Translations under genes and position numbers: made by a program
Part shown: piece by piece, positions 42,040 through 50,754 of the stretch
Layout: every line of letters begins with the position of its first letter
How positions within the stretch are numbered: the stretch's first letter is position 1
From: Mycolicibacterium austroafricanum
Lineage (GTDB): Bacteria > Actinomycetota > Actinomycetes > Mycobacteriales > Mycobacteriaceae
Direction of reading: 5' to 3'
Length of the DNA: 64,000 bases
Assembly: GCF_902705885.1 (NCBI RefSeq)
Contig: NZ_CACSIP010000045.1
Span: 1-64,000, forward strand
The notes under the pieces: generated by a model
The model's input: the letters and a program-made list of their open reading frames with translations, nothing else
Databases searched by the model: none
Told to the model about the DNA's origin: nothing

Positions 42040-43361
42040 GAACCGGCTCCCGTCGGGACCATCATCCCGTGCAACCCGTCGGTCGGGTTCGTCGACATCG
42101 GCACCTCGGCGGCCAACGGCGGGCCGTCAGCCGGCACAGCCGCGCCCGGAGCGGCGGGCGGTGGAGCCGGGGCCGGGGCCGCCGGACCGGGCGGCGGAAT
42201 GTAATCCGGGCGCAGCCAATCCTCGCTGTAGGTCAGCTCGTTCGGCCGGGTGCTGGCGCCGACGAGTTGGTTCAGGCCCAGCGGCGGGAAGTTGTACTGC
42301 CGGTTCTTCATGATCGGCGCGAGGTACTGCACACACAGCTTCGCCGACTCTTCGGCTCCCAGCCTGGACGCGGCTTGCACTGCACCACAGAGGAACTGGA
42401 TCGGATTGGCGAAGTTGTTGACCGCCAGTATGGCACTGGCGCCGCCCTGCGCGGGCTGCCAGATGTTCACATAGTTCTGGAAACTGTTGGGCGCGCTGTG
42501 CAGGAACTGCGTGAGGTCGTCCAGGCTCTCGTTGAGCGCCGTGGTGACCCCCGCCAGCTTCTCCGAGGTGGTGCCCAGCGCATCGCGATTGTCGGCTACG
42601 AAGGACTGCACCTCGCCGACCACCGCGTCGAGATCTCGGACCGCACTGGCCACTTCGCCGGGATCGTCGGCAAGCAGGCCGGTCACCGAGGCCAGGTTCT
42701 GGTTGAGCTGGCGCATCAGGTTCGTGCTGTCCTGTAGCGCCGACACCAGGATCGCCAGGTTCTTGATGGTCGAGAAGATGTCGGTGCTCTTGTCGCCGAG
42801 CGCCGTGATCGCCTGTGACAGCTTGATGACCGTCTGGCGAATGTTGGCACCCTGGCCCCGCAGGTTGTCGGCGGTGGTGTTGATCACCGCCCCCAGCGGG
42901 CTGACGCCGCCGGGCTCCGTCGGCTGCAACGTCTCGCTGAGCCGTTCCAATTGACGGCGCACCTGATCCCACTCGACCGGCACCGCGGTCCGCTCCAGCG
43001 GGATCACCGTGTTGTCGGCCATCACCGGCCCGCCGGTGTAGGCGGGCGTCAGCTGGATGGCACGCGAGGTCACCAGCGCCGGCGACAGGATCGCGGCGCT
43101 CGCATCCGCAGGCACGTCGTAGCGGCTGTCGTACCAGAAGCTGATCTTCACCTGCTCCGGTTCGGGTTCGATCGAGGTGATGCTGCCGACACGCACCCCG
43201 AGGATCCGGACGTCGTCGCCCTCGTAGATGCCGTTGCTGTTGTCGAAGTAGGCCTCGACGTTGATCCGGTTCACCTCGTCGGTGGTGCGCACCAGGATGG
43301 CAACTCCGGCTACCAGCAATAGCGCCAGGACGGCGGCCACCCAGGTTCGGGTGTTCCTCAT
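42036..43361 (-). CDS. mceD: Mce family protein, D position
   Basis: A 441-residue Mce protein with an N-terminal helix (VAAVLALLLVAGVAILV), the MCE domain (NVEAYFDNSNGIYEGDDVRI then GVRVGSITSIEPE) and a long helical region. The C-terminus is proline/alanine-rich (about 385-430) and ends HGMMVPTGAGS. It overlaps both neighbours by 4 bases (ATGA), so translation is coupled along the operon. It is one of six subunits that build the hydrophobic tunnel across the periplasm. Confidence 0.93.
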   Translation of the reverse strand: MRNTRTWVAAVLALLLVAGVAILVRTTDEVNRINVEAYFDNSNGIYEGDDVRILGVRVGSITSIEPEPEQVKISFWYDSRYDVPADASAAILSPALVTSRAIQLTPAYTGGPVMADNTVIPLERTAVPVEWDQVRRQLERLSETLQPTEPGGVSPLGAVINTTADNLRGQGANIRQTVIKLSQAITALGDKSTDIFSTIKNLAILVSALQDSTNLMRQLNQNLASVTGLLADDPGEVASAVRDLDAVVGEVQSFVADNRDALGTTSEKLAGVTTALNESLDDLTQFLHSAPNSFQNYVNIWQPAQGGASAILAVNNFANPIQFLCGAVQAASRLGAEESAKLCVQYLAPIMKNRQYNFPPLGLNQLVGASTRPNELTYSEDWLRPDYIPPPGPAAPAPAPPPAAPGAAVPADGPPLAAEVPMSTNPTDGLHGMMVPTGAGS

Positions 43362-44710
43362 GGTGTCCCCCCTGCCAGCGGAGGTGCCTCACCCGGCGCC
43401 GGAACGTAGACGGGGTTCGGCGTCGGGACCGGGGTGGACCCCATTCCGTGTGGCGCAGGCGCGGGCGGCCCCGGCGGTGGTCCGCCTGGCGGCGGAGCGG
43501 GCGGCGGCTCCCGGTACGGGTAGCAACCGGTGGGCCCCGGCAACGGCAATCCCGGTGGGCCGCAGCCTTGATCACCCGGGTTGCCGGTGATCGCATCCGG
43601 GATCGTCATCCGGGGTTCGCCACCCTGGCCGGTCCGCGGGAACGGCACCGGCATCGCGGGTGTGCCGGGCTGGCCGACCTGCGGGTCGCTGCGCTGGGAC
43701 GGCAGCAGCACGTTCGGGTCCAGACCCAGATCCGAGAAGGCCACGTCGATGAACGGCTGCAAGAACTGCCCGGGCAGCAGATTGGCGATGTAGTTCTTGA
43801 AGAACGGCCCCGACGATACCGACTCCCCCAGGGACATGGAGTACTTGTGCAGCAGGTTCAGCGACTTCTGCAGGCGTTCCTTGCGGTTGTCCAGGATTGT
43901 CAGCACCCCGTTGAGCTTGTCCAGCGCCGGCCTCATGGTTTCCCGGTTCTCGCCGATGAAGCCCTGCAGTTGGCCGCTGAGCGACGAGATGCTGCCGGAA
44001 ATCTGATCCAGTGCCGCACTCTGGTTCTGCAGTTCGGCCAGCAACGCGTTCGTGTCGGAGACCAGGCTGACCACCTGATCGCTTCGTTCGGCCAGCACCG
44101 TGGTGGCCTTGTTCGCGTTGCCGAGCAGGTTGCGCAACTCGGCGTCACGCTCGTTGAGGGTGTCGGAGAACCGGGCCACGCCCTCGACCGCGATCCGCAA
44201 CTGCGGTGGCGTGTCGGCGAATGTCGCCGAGAGCACCCGCAGCGACTCGGAGAGTTGATCGGTGTCGAGTCCACTGATGGTGGTGGCCAACTCACCGAGC
44301 GCATCGGGCAGTTGGTAGGGCGAGGTGGTGCGGTCGAGCGGAATGGTGCTGTCTTGCCGGCCGTCACCGCGTGCGACGACCTCGAGGATCTTGGTCCCCA
44401 GCAGCCCCTTGGTCTTGATCGCCGCCTCGGTCCGGTCGCCGAGCCGGATGTCCTTGTCCACCGTGAACGTCACCAGCACCTGCGGTCCGTCCAGCTCGAT
44501 GGATTTGACCTGACCGACCTTGAAGCCCGAAACCTGAACGGCGGCATCGGTGGTCAGGCCGCCGGCCTCGGCGAAGTTCGCGGTGTACTGACGGCCCTGC
44601 TCGACGAACGGCAACCTCTCGTAGTTCATCGCCCCGAGCACGATGGCCGCTGTAGTCCCGAGTCCGATGGCCCCGATGACGAACTGATTTCGCTCACTGA
44701 ACGGCTTCAT
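43358..44710 (-). CDS. mceC: Mce family protein, C position
   Basis: A 450-residue Mce protein. ATG 44710 (MKPFSERNQFVIGAIGLG) is chosen over a frame start 30 codons upstream because it overlaps the mceB stop by ATGA and starts right before the membrane helix. The MCE domain reads YTANFAEAGGLTTDAAVQVSG then KVGQVKSIELDG. A helical region follows, then a proline/glycine tail with clustered PPAPPPGGPPPGPP. Role as for the other Mce subunits. Confidence 0.93.
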   Translation of the reverse strand: MKPFSERNQFVIGAIGLGTTAAIVLGAMNYERLPFVEQGRQYTANFAEAGGLTTDAAVQVSGFKVGQVKSIELDGPQVLVTFTVDKDIRLGDRTEAAIKTKGLLGTKILEVVARGDGRQDSTIPLDRTTSPYQLPDALGELATTISGLDTDQLSESLRVLSATFADTPPQLRIAVEGVARFSDTLNERDAELRNLLGNANKATTVLAERSDQVVSLVSDTNALLAELQNQSAALDQISGSISSLSGQLQGFIGENRETMRPALDKLNGVLTILDNRKERLQKSLNLLHKYSMSLGESVSSGPFFKNYIANLLPGQFLQPFIDVAFSDLGLDPNVLLPSQRSDPQVGQPGTPAMPVPFPRTGQGGEPRMTIPDAITGNPGDQGCGPPGLPLPGPTGCYPYREPPPAPPPGGPPPGPPAPAPHGMGSTPVPTPNPVYVPAPGEAPPLAGGTP

Positions 44711-45738
44711 CGCGGTGCGCACCTCCCCGTCTCCTGGCCGGCCACCTTGACATACACCGGTTGTCCGCCCTTGCCGTTGAGCTTGAGGACGATGTCGCAC
44801 AGATAAAAACTGAAGAAGTCACCGTAGAGGCCCTGCCGCGCCAGCGCCTGATAGGCGTCCGGCAGGGTGTTGAGGAGGTTGTCGAAGTAGTCGGCATCGG
44901 CCACCACGATGCCTGCGGTGCGATCGGTCTCCTGGACCACCTTCTGCAGGGGTGGGCGAGCCTCAGCCAACAGATCGGTGATGCTGCCCGCCGCGGCGTT
45001 GGTGTAGGCCAGCCCACTGCTGATCTCCTCGCCGCGGGATTCGAGCGCCTCCACCAGTTCCGACAGTGAGCTGACCGCCTTGCCGAACTGGTCGCTCTGA
45101 TCCCCGAGAGAGCCGAGCACCGAGTTCAGGTTGAGGATGACCTCGCCGATCAACTGGTCGCGGTCGGCCAGCGTGCTCGTCAGTGCGGCGGTCTGCGCCA
45201 GGAACGAGTTGATGGTGCCACCCTGACCCTGCAGAGCGGTGATGAGCTGCCCGGACAGCGCATTGATCTGGTCGGGATCCAGCGCCTGGAACAGCGGCCG
45301 GAACCCGCCGATCAGTGCGTCGAGGTCCAATGCGGGTGAGGTGCGGGCGAGCGGGATGGTGTCGCCGGCGTTGAGTCGCTGCGTTCCGCCGGCGCCTTCC
45401 TCCAGGGCCAGGTAGCGGCCGCCGATCAGATCGTCGTAGCGGATGACCGCTCTGCTGCCCTCGGTGAGCACCACCGAGTCGTCGGCGGTGAACTCGACGA
45501 GCGCGGTGGTGTCGGGCTGGATCTGCACCTTTTCGACCTTGCCGACCTCGACCCCGGCGATCCGGACGAAGTCGTTGGTCTCGAGGCCGGTCACACTGAG
45601 GAACTCGGCCCGGAATCGGTTGGTCTCTTCACCGAAGCGCATCTGCCCGAACACTGCGAACAACGCGAACACACCGAGCAGGCACACAGCCAGGAACACC
45701 CCGAGACGCAGTGCGTCTCCACGGATATTCGCTGTCAT
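44707..45738 (-). CDS. mceB: Mce family protein, B position
   Basis: A 343-residue Mce protein, the shortest of the six as is usual for MceB, without a proline-rich tail. An N-terminal helix (LGVFLAVCLLGVFALFAVFG) is followed by the MCE domain (FRAEFLSVTGLETNDFVRIAG then GKVEKVQIQPD) and a helical domain. The C-terminus has a cysteine pair (YLCDIV and GRCAPR) that could form a disulfide. Starts 32 bases after the mceA stop. Confidence 0.93.
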   Translation of the reverse strand: MTANIRGDALRLGVFLAVCLLGVFALFAVFGQMRFGEETNRFRAEFLSVTGLETNDFVRIAGVEVGKVEKVQIQPDTTALVEFTADDSVVLTEGSRAVIRYDDLIGGRYLALEEGAGGTQRLNAGDTIPLARTSPALDLDALIGGFRPLFQALDPDQINALSGQLITALQGQGGTINSFLAQTAALTSTLADRDQLIGEVILNLNSVLGSLGDQSDQFGKAVSSLSELVEALESRGEEISSGLAYTNAAAGSITDLLAEARPPLQKVVQETDRTAGIVVADADYFDNLLNTLPDAYQALARQGLYGDFFSFYLCDIVLKLNGKGGQPVYVKVAGQETGRCAPR

Positions 45739-45770
45739 CGGTTACCTCTCACGGTGGTCGGGACGGACAT

Positions 45771-47231
45771 TCAGGGGCTCGGGACGGCCGGAACCGGGGG
45801 CGGGACGTACGGGTACGGCACCGCCGTCGGCTGCATGACCGCCGGGTTCGGAACGTAGAACGGTTCGGATCCGGGGCGCGGGCCGGGGTCACGTGGCGCC
45901 CCCGGCGGAGGCGCCGGCGGCAGCCCGGGCCACAGCGGCGTGCCATCGGGCGCATACAGCTGCGCACCGTAGGCCGGAGCGCCGGGGTACGGGATCGGTC
46001 CGATCGCGGGCCCGCCGAACAGGTTGCGAACGCTCGGCGGTTCCGGCACGGCACGGGTCACCGGCAGATAGTTGGCGTAGGTCGGGAAGGCGATGCCCGG
46101 GTTGGGGCGCCAGTCCAGACCCGTGCCGAAGCCGGTGTTGGTGACCAGATTGCGCACCGGCCAGTTCTTCGAGACGTCCGGCAGCGAGCCGCAGCCCGGC
46201 TTGCCACCGGGGCCGCCCTTGGCGCCGATGATCGGCAGATGCTGCGGATAGTGGTAGGGGTCGTCACCCAACGCCAACCCCGCGTCGAGCACCAGCGAGC
46301 GGCCGTTGCCGCCGGGGCTTTCATACCCTCCGTTGTCGAGGAGGTGCTTGGCGCCGAGCAGCAGGCAGGTGTAGGAGGGGTTGTACTTGTAGAGCAGGTT
46401 CGTCGTCGGTTCCAGCACGTTGATGGCCTTGATCAGGTTCGCCTGGCTGGGCGCGAGCAAACCGATGCCACTGTTCGACAGCCCGAGGGTGCTCAGCAGC
46501 AACGCATCGAGCTGGTCGGACTGGTTGACAACGGTGGCGCTGGTGGTGCTGGCCGCGTTCAGCGTCGCGAGAATGTCCTGCGCCGCAGCACTGTACGTTT
46601 CGTTGAAGGCGTTCAGCGCCCGTAGGTCGGCGGTGATCGTCTCGTTTCGCGGGTTCAGCGCGAGCAGCACCTCGTTGGCGTCGGTGGTGGCTTGACCGAT
46701 CCGCTCGCCCTGGCCGCGGACACCGTCGGCCAGTGCCGACAGGGTGCTGTTGAGCTTGGCCGCGTCGACCTGGTCGAGGACCGCAACGAGGTTCTGGAAC
46801 ACGGTGTTGACCTCGGTGGTCACATTGCGCGACTGCAGCACCTGCCCGGCTTCCAGCCGTTGACTGCTCGGGTTCTCAGGGAAAACCAGATCGACGAACT
46901 TGGCCCCGAAGATCGTCGTCGCCCTGATCTGCGCCTCAACGTTGGACGGGATGTACTCCAGCTGGCTCGGGTCGATCTCGAGTTGCAGCGCGACCGGTGG
47001 ATTCGTCTGGCCGGTCACCCCGATCTCGGAGACCCGGCCCACCTGCACACCACGCAGCTTGACCTTGGCGTTGGTCTCCATCACCAGGCCGGCCCGATCA
47101 GAGGTCAAGGTCACCGGGACCGTAGACCGCAGCGTTCCGGTGAACAGTGCATAGGTCAGCCATACGGCGCCGGCGAGCACGGTGACCAGGATCAGCGTCC
47201 ACCATCCCGGGCTCAGACCTTCGTCGTCCAT
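45771..47231 (-). CDS. mceA: Mce family protein, A position
   Basis: A 486-residue Mce protein, first of six. N-terminal helix WWTLILVTVLAGAVWLTYALF; MCE domain with TLTSDRAGLVMETNAKVKLRG and VGRVSEIGVTG; helical Mce4_CUP1-type region with a long series of Asn/Ala/Thr heptads; then a proline/glycine-rich tail (about 400-486). It starts 3 bases after the yrbEB stop. Mce operons import steroids or fatty acids depending on the paralogue. The tail and lengths do not let me decide which numbered mce locus this is. Confidence 0.93.
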   Translation of the reverse strand: MDDEGLSPGWWTLILVTVLAGAVWLTYALFTGTLRSTVPVTLTSDRAGLVMETNAKVKLRGVQVGRVSEIGVTGQTNPPVALQLEIDPSQLEYIPSNVEAQIRATTIFGAKFVDLVFPENPSSQRLEAGQVLQSRNVTTEVNTVFQNLVAVLDQVDAAKLNSTLSALADGVRGQGERIGQATTDANEVLLALNPRNETITADLRALNAFNETYSAAAQDILATLNAASTTSATVVNQSDQLDALLLSTLGLSNSGIGLLAPSQANLIKAINVLEPTTNLLYKYNPSYTCLLLGAKHLLDNGGYESPGGNGRSLVLDAGLALGDDPYHYPQHLPIIGAKGGPGGKPGCGSLPDVSKNWPVRNLVTNTGFGTGLDWRPNPGIAFPTYANYLPVTRAVPEPPSVRNLFGGPAIGPIPYPGAPAYGAQLYAPDGTPLWPGLPPAPPPGAPRDPGPRPGSEPFYVPNPAVMQPTAVPYPYVPPPVPAVPSP

Positions 47232-47234
47232 CCC

Positions 47235-48089
47235 TCAGCCCGCCAGATTGAAGTTGCCGGATTGTCCGTACACCGCCAGCGAGATCATCACCAGCACGAA
47301 CGCGGACACGATCAGGGAAGTCCGGACCGCGCGGCCGACGGCCTCGCCGACCCCGGCGGGCCCGCCACGCGCGGTGAATCCGTAGTAGGTGTGCACCAGC
47401 ATGATCACCACCGCCAGCGCCACGCACTGGATCATCGACCAGAACAGGTCTGTGGGATTCAGGAAGGTCCGGAAGTAGTGGTCGTAGACGCCGGTGGACT
47501 GTCCGTAGAGGACCGTCGTCCCGAACCGCGCCGCCCAGAACGAGGCCAGCACGCCGATGCAGTACAGCGGGATCACCACGAGCAGACCCGCCACCACCCG
47601 GGTGGAGGCCAGGTAGGCGACGCTCCGGATACCCATCACCTCCAGCGCGTCGATCTCCTCGTTGATCCGCATCGCTCCCAACTGCGCGGTGGCGCCCGCG
47701 CCGATGGTGGCCGACAGCGCCACAGCCGTGGTGGCCGGCGCGATCAGTCGCACGTTGAAGAACGCTGAGGCGAAACCGGTCAGCGCTTCCACACCGATCT
47801 CCGCGAAGTCGGTGTAGCCCTGCACCGCCACCAGCGCTCCGGTGGTCACCGTCAGGAATCCGACGATCGCGACCGTACCGCCGATGACGATCAACGCACC
47901 TGAACCCAAACCCATCTGGGCGATCAGCCGCATGAGCTCGATCCGGTAGTTCGTGAAGACCATGTGGATCGAGCGCAGCGTGCGACCGTAGAACTTGGCC
48001 TGCACCCCGACCTGGGTCCACGGACCGGCCACAGAGCGGTACCGGGCCTTGAGCCAGGGGAACTGAGAATGGGGCCGCGATACCGTCAC
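47235..48089 (-). CDS. yrbEB: Mce permease YrbE, B position
   Basis: A 284-residue MlaE-family inner-membrane permease with about six helices. It contains the family motif around GAGATAQLGAMRINEEIDALEVMGI and a second block YGFTARGGPAGVGEAVGRAV near the C-terminus. The start is GTG 48089, overlapping yrbEA as GTGA. YrbEA and YrbEB form the permease dimer powered by the shared MceG ATPase, which is not encoded in this window. Confidence 0.93.
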   Translation of the reverse strand: MTVSRPHSQFPWLKARYRSVAGPWTQVGVQAKFYGRTLRSIHMVFTNYRIELMRLIAQMGLGSGALIVIGGTVAIVGFLTVTTGALVAVQGYTDFAEIGVEALTGFASAFFNVRLIAPATTAVALSATIGAGATAQLGAMRINEEIDALEVMGIRSVAYLASTRVVAGLLVVIPLYCIGVLASFWAARFGTTVLYGQSTGVYDHYFRTFLNPTDLFWSMIQCVALAVVIMLVHTYYGFTARGGPAGVGEAVGRAVRTSLIVSAFVLVMISLAVYGQSGNFNLAG

Positions 48090-48853
48090 ATCGTCACCTT
48101 CACAGCGACGGCCGTGGCAACGATGTTGATCGCGAACAGCGCCATGAACGTGAACACCACGGTCTCGTTGACTGCGTTACCGACACCGGCTGGGCCGCCA
48201 CCCACTGAAATCCCTTTGTAGCAGGCGATCAGGCCGGCGGACAGGCCGAACAGGGCGGCTTTCACCAGCGCGATGAAAACGTCTGTGGCGCCGATGATGA
48301 GCGTCAAACCTGCCGCGAACGCGCCCGGGGAGACGTTCTGGATGTACACGGTGAAGAAGTAGGCGCCGGCCAGCCCGACCAGGATCACCGTCGCCGAGAG
48401 CGCCAACGACACCAGCATGGCGGCCAGCACTCGTGGAACCACAAGTGCCTGAATGGGATTGATACCCATCACGCGTAGCGCATCCAGCTCCTCACGGATG
48501 GTGCGGGCGCCCAGGTCGGCGCACATGGCCGTCGCGCCCGCGCCCGCGACCACCAGCACCGTGACGATCGGACCGATCTGACGGACGGTGCCCAGCGCGG
48601 CGCCGGTTCCCGAGAAGTCGGCCGCCCCGAACTCTTTGAGCAGGATGTTGAAGGTGAAGGTCAGCAGCACAGTGTAGGGAATGGTCAGCATCAGCGTCGG
48701 CAGGATCGACACCCGGGCGACGAACCAGGACTGAGAGATGAACTCGCGCCATGCAAACGGCGGCCGGAACATCGCCACGAACGTGTCGAGCGCCATCGAG
48801 AAGAACCCGCCGACAGCCCTGACGGGCTTGGCGACCACGCTGGAAGCGACCAT
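48086..48853 (-). CDS. yrbEA: Mce permease YrbE, A position
   Basis: A 255-residue MlaE-family permease. The conserved EExDAL block is GARTIREELDALRVMGI, with GGPAGVGNAVNETVV near the end and several hydrophobic helices between. ATG 48853 has GGAGGG upstream. First structural gene of the mce operon, 167 bases after the TetR gene on the same strand. Expected role: one half of the lipid-importing permease. Confidence 0.93.
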   Translation of the reverse strand: MVASSVVAKPVRAVGGFFSMALDTFVAMFRPPFAWREFISQSWFVARVSILPTLMLTIPYTVLLTFTFNILLKEFGAADFSGTGAALGTVRQIGPIVTVLVVAGAGATAMCADLGARTIREELDALRVMGINPIQALVVPRVLAAMLVSLALSATVILVGLAGAYFFTVYIQNVSPGAFAAGLTLIIGATDVFIALVKAALFGLSAGLIACYKGISVGGGPAGVGNAVNETVVFTFMALFAINIVATAVAVKVTM

Positions 48854-48970
48854 CTAGCAGGCCCTCCCTCGTGTACATCTCACCGCCATCGGCCGCTACC
48901 TCTCCCACGAAGTCCACGCCCGGTCAGTGCGGCTGAGGTTACACATGAGAGGACGCCGGAGAACCGTATA

Positions 48971-48984
48971 TCAACAAAAATTGA
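48971..48984. promoter_or_regulatory. AT-rich inverted repeat before the mce operon
   Basis: TCAA-N6-TTGA inside an AT-rich patch of a GC-rich region, 118-131 bases before yrbEA. It may be part of the mce promoter or the operator of the upstream TetR protein. The match is only 4 bases per arm. Confidence 0.3.
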
Positions 48985-49020
48985 CGCTGCAACAGGAGGC
49001 TGCGGCAGCGGCCGTCTGCA

Positions 49021-49626
49021 CTAGCCCGGCGGAACCCCGCCCACGGCACGCAACGCGAAGTCCAGCACCCGCGACTGGGCCCGCTTGAGTCGCTGCAGGT
49101 CATCGGGGGCCTGGGCGGCCATCATCCGGCTGACCACCGCGCTGATCGCCGGGGCGTCGAATTCCGGCACGGTGGACGGGAAGGACCCGTCGGCCAGACC
49201 CCGGTCGAGGATCACGACCAGAGACCGCTCCCGCGTGGCATGGGCGCCCTCACGGGTTTTCCGGTACCCCTTGGCCATCCGGACTTCGTCGGAGTCCACC
49301 ACCGTCAGCTGCATCCGCTGCCGAGGATCGACCAACACGTCGAACATTTCGCCGATCCACGCCGCAAGCTGGTCGGCGGGGGTGCCGACCGCCTCCTCGG
49401 CGATGCAATCCACTCGCCTGGCCACCGCATCACATTCCTCTCGAAGCAAGGCCAGGAACAGATCGTCCTTCGAGTTGAAATGCCGGTAGAAGGCTCGGGT
49501 CGACACCTCGGCTTCCCGCAGGATCGCCGACATCGGGATCGGGCCGGCGTGCGGCTCCGACAGACAGCGATAGGCAGCGTCGATGATGCGCCGGCGATCA
49601 CCGTCGGGTTCGGAGCACTTCGGCAC
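49021..49626 (-). CDS. TetR-family regulator upstream of the mce operon
   Basis: About 201 residues. N-terminal helix-turn-helix: AILREAEVSTRAFYRHFNSKDDLFLAL (about 35-60). The C-terminal part is a plain TetR ligand domain (AAWIGEMFDVLVDPRQRMQL). The start is uncertain: GTG 49626 is used here, but TTG 49635 three codons earlier is equally open and neither has a clear ribosome site. Its position just before an mce operon on the same strand parallels known mce regulators such as Mce3R and KstR, but those are not this close by sequence as far as I can judge. Confidence 0.85.
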   Translation of the reverse strand: MPKCSEPDGDRRRIIDAAYRCLSEPHAGPIPMSAILREAEVSTRAFYRHFNSKDDLFLALLREECDAVARRVDCIAEEAVGTPADQLAAWIGEMFDVLVDPRQRMQLTVVDSDEVRMAKGYRKTREGAHATRERSLVVILDRGLADGSFPSTVPEFDAPAISAVVSRMMAAQAPDDLQRLKRAQSRVLDFALRAVGGVPPG

Positions 49627-49727
49627 GAGCGTCAATTCTAGGGACTACGGTGCGCTCCGGACCCGGGAAAGCCACAAGTCCCGCGGTCGGTAACGTGATG
49701 AACCCGGGGCCAGCCGAGAGGACGCCT

Positions 49728-50612
49728 GTGAGCACTCACCGCAGCGAGCCGATAACCGCGACGTTTTGCGGCGACGATGGCCTCACCCTGGTCGCCGACG
49801 AGTGGAACAAGCCGGCCGCGGCGGCGGGCTCCGGGACCGAGTTCGACCGGTCCCGCCCGTCGATCCTGATGTTGCACGGCGGTGGCCAGAACCGCTTCTC
49901 CTGGAAGAAGACCGGGCAGATCCTGGCCGAGCAGGGCCTGCACGTCGTCGCGCTGGACACCAGGGGCCACGGCGACAGTGATCGCTCACCGGACGCCAGG
50001 TACACGGTCGAGGCGCTGTGCGCGGACACCCTGCGGGTGATCGAGCAGATCGGTCGGCCCGTGGTGCTGATCGGCGCCAGCATGGGTGGGTTGACCGGAA
50101 TACTGGCGGCGCATGAAGCCGGACCCGAGAGTGTGCAGCGATTGATCCTGGTCGACGTGGTTCCCCGCTACGAGAAAGAGGGCAGCGCGCGCATCCGGGA
50201 TTTCATGTTCAGCCACGTGCACGGCTTCGGGTCGCTGGAAGAGGCCGCCGACGCGGTAGCCGCGTATCTGCCCCACCGCACCAAGCCGCGCAGTCCCGAA
50301 GGTCTCAAGAAGAATCTCCGCCATCGCAACGGCCGCTGGTACTGGCACTGGGACCCGGCGTTTCTGACCAAACCGCACGAGGATCCGTTCCTGCGGGTCG
50401 AGTCGCTCGAGCAGGCGGCGATCGACATGTCCATCCCGATCCTGCTGATCCGGGGCAAGCTCTCCGATGTGGTCAGCGAGGAGGCGGTCCAGGATTTCCT
50501 GGACAAGGTGCCCCACGCGGAGTTCGCGGAGTTGTCCGGGGCGGGCCACACCGCGGCCGGCGATGACAACGACGCGTTCTCCGACGTCGTCGCGCAGTTC
50601 GTGTTGGGGTGA
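49728..50612 (+). CDS. Alpha/beta hydrolase
   Basis: A 294-residue alpha/beta hydrolase. The oxyanion segment is LMLHGGGQNRFSW, the nucleophile elbow GASMGG (Ser near residue 122), the likely acid an Asp in LIRGKLSDVV, and the catalytic His in GAGHTAAGD. DTRGHGDSDRSPD is the usual N-terminal strand-loop. GTG 49728 (VSTHRSEPI) has GAGAGG at the right spacing; an ATG ten codons earlier is also open. Fold relatives include epoxide hydrolases and peroxidase-type haloperoxidases; the substrate is unknown. Confidence 0.88.
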   Translation: MSTHRSEPITATFCGDDGLTLVADEWNKPAAAAGSGTEFDRSRPSILMLHGGGQNRFSWKKTGQILAEQGLHVVALDTRGHGDSDRSPDARYTVEALCADTLRVIEQIGRPVVLIGASMGGLTGILAAHEAGPESVQRLILVDVVPRYEKEGSARIRDFMFSHVHGFGSLEEAADAVAAYLPHRTKPRSPEGLKKNLRHRNGRWYWHWDPAFLTKPHEDPFLRVESLEQAAIDMSIPILLIRGKLSDVVSEEAVQDFLDKVPHAEFAELSGAGHTAAGDDNDAFSDVVAQFVLG

Positions 50613-50658
50613 GCACCCGCGCCCGAGCCCGCACCCGCACGAGCACGAGCACGAGCAC

Positions 50659-50719
50659 GCCGAAATCCGAGTTTTGCAGGCGAAGTGCTGGTGGAATGCT
50701 GCAGAAGTCGGATCTCGGC
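50659..50719 (+). repeat. Long imperfect inverted repeat after the hydrolase gene
   Basis: Arms 50,659-50,679 and 50,699-50,719 are 21 bases each with 3 mismatches and a 19-base spacer. It lies in the 142-base gap between hydrolase stop and the next start, so it may act as a terminator. A short tandem (CGAGCA) repeat precedes it at 50,640-50,658. Confidence 0.55.
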
Positions 50720-50754
50720 GTGTTAGGAGCAGGGTTGGCGCGGCAGGGGACGCA

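Noticed and set aside
38060..48853. Assigning the mce operon to mce1, mce2, mce3 or mce4
   Set aside because: Gene order fits all of them; protein lengths and tails do not decide. A phylogeny of MceA and YrbE sequences would be needed.
50640..50658. Short CGAGCA repeats as part of a CRISPR-like array
   Set aside because: Units are 6 bases without spacers; this is a simple tandem repeat.
50467..50754. Upstream extension of the fusion protein to 1071 codons
   Set aside because: The extra part reads through the hydrolase end, the tandem repeat and the inverted repeat. GTG 50755 has a ribosome site and starts just before the kinase domain.
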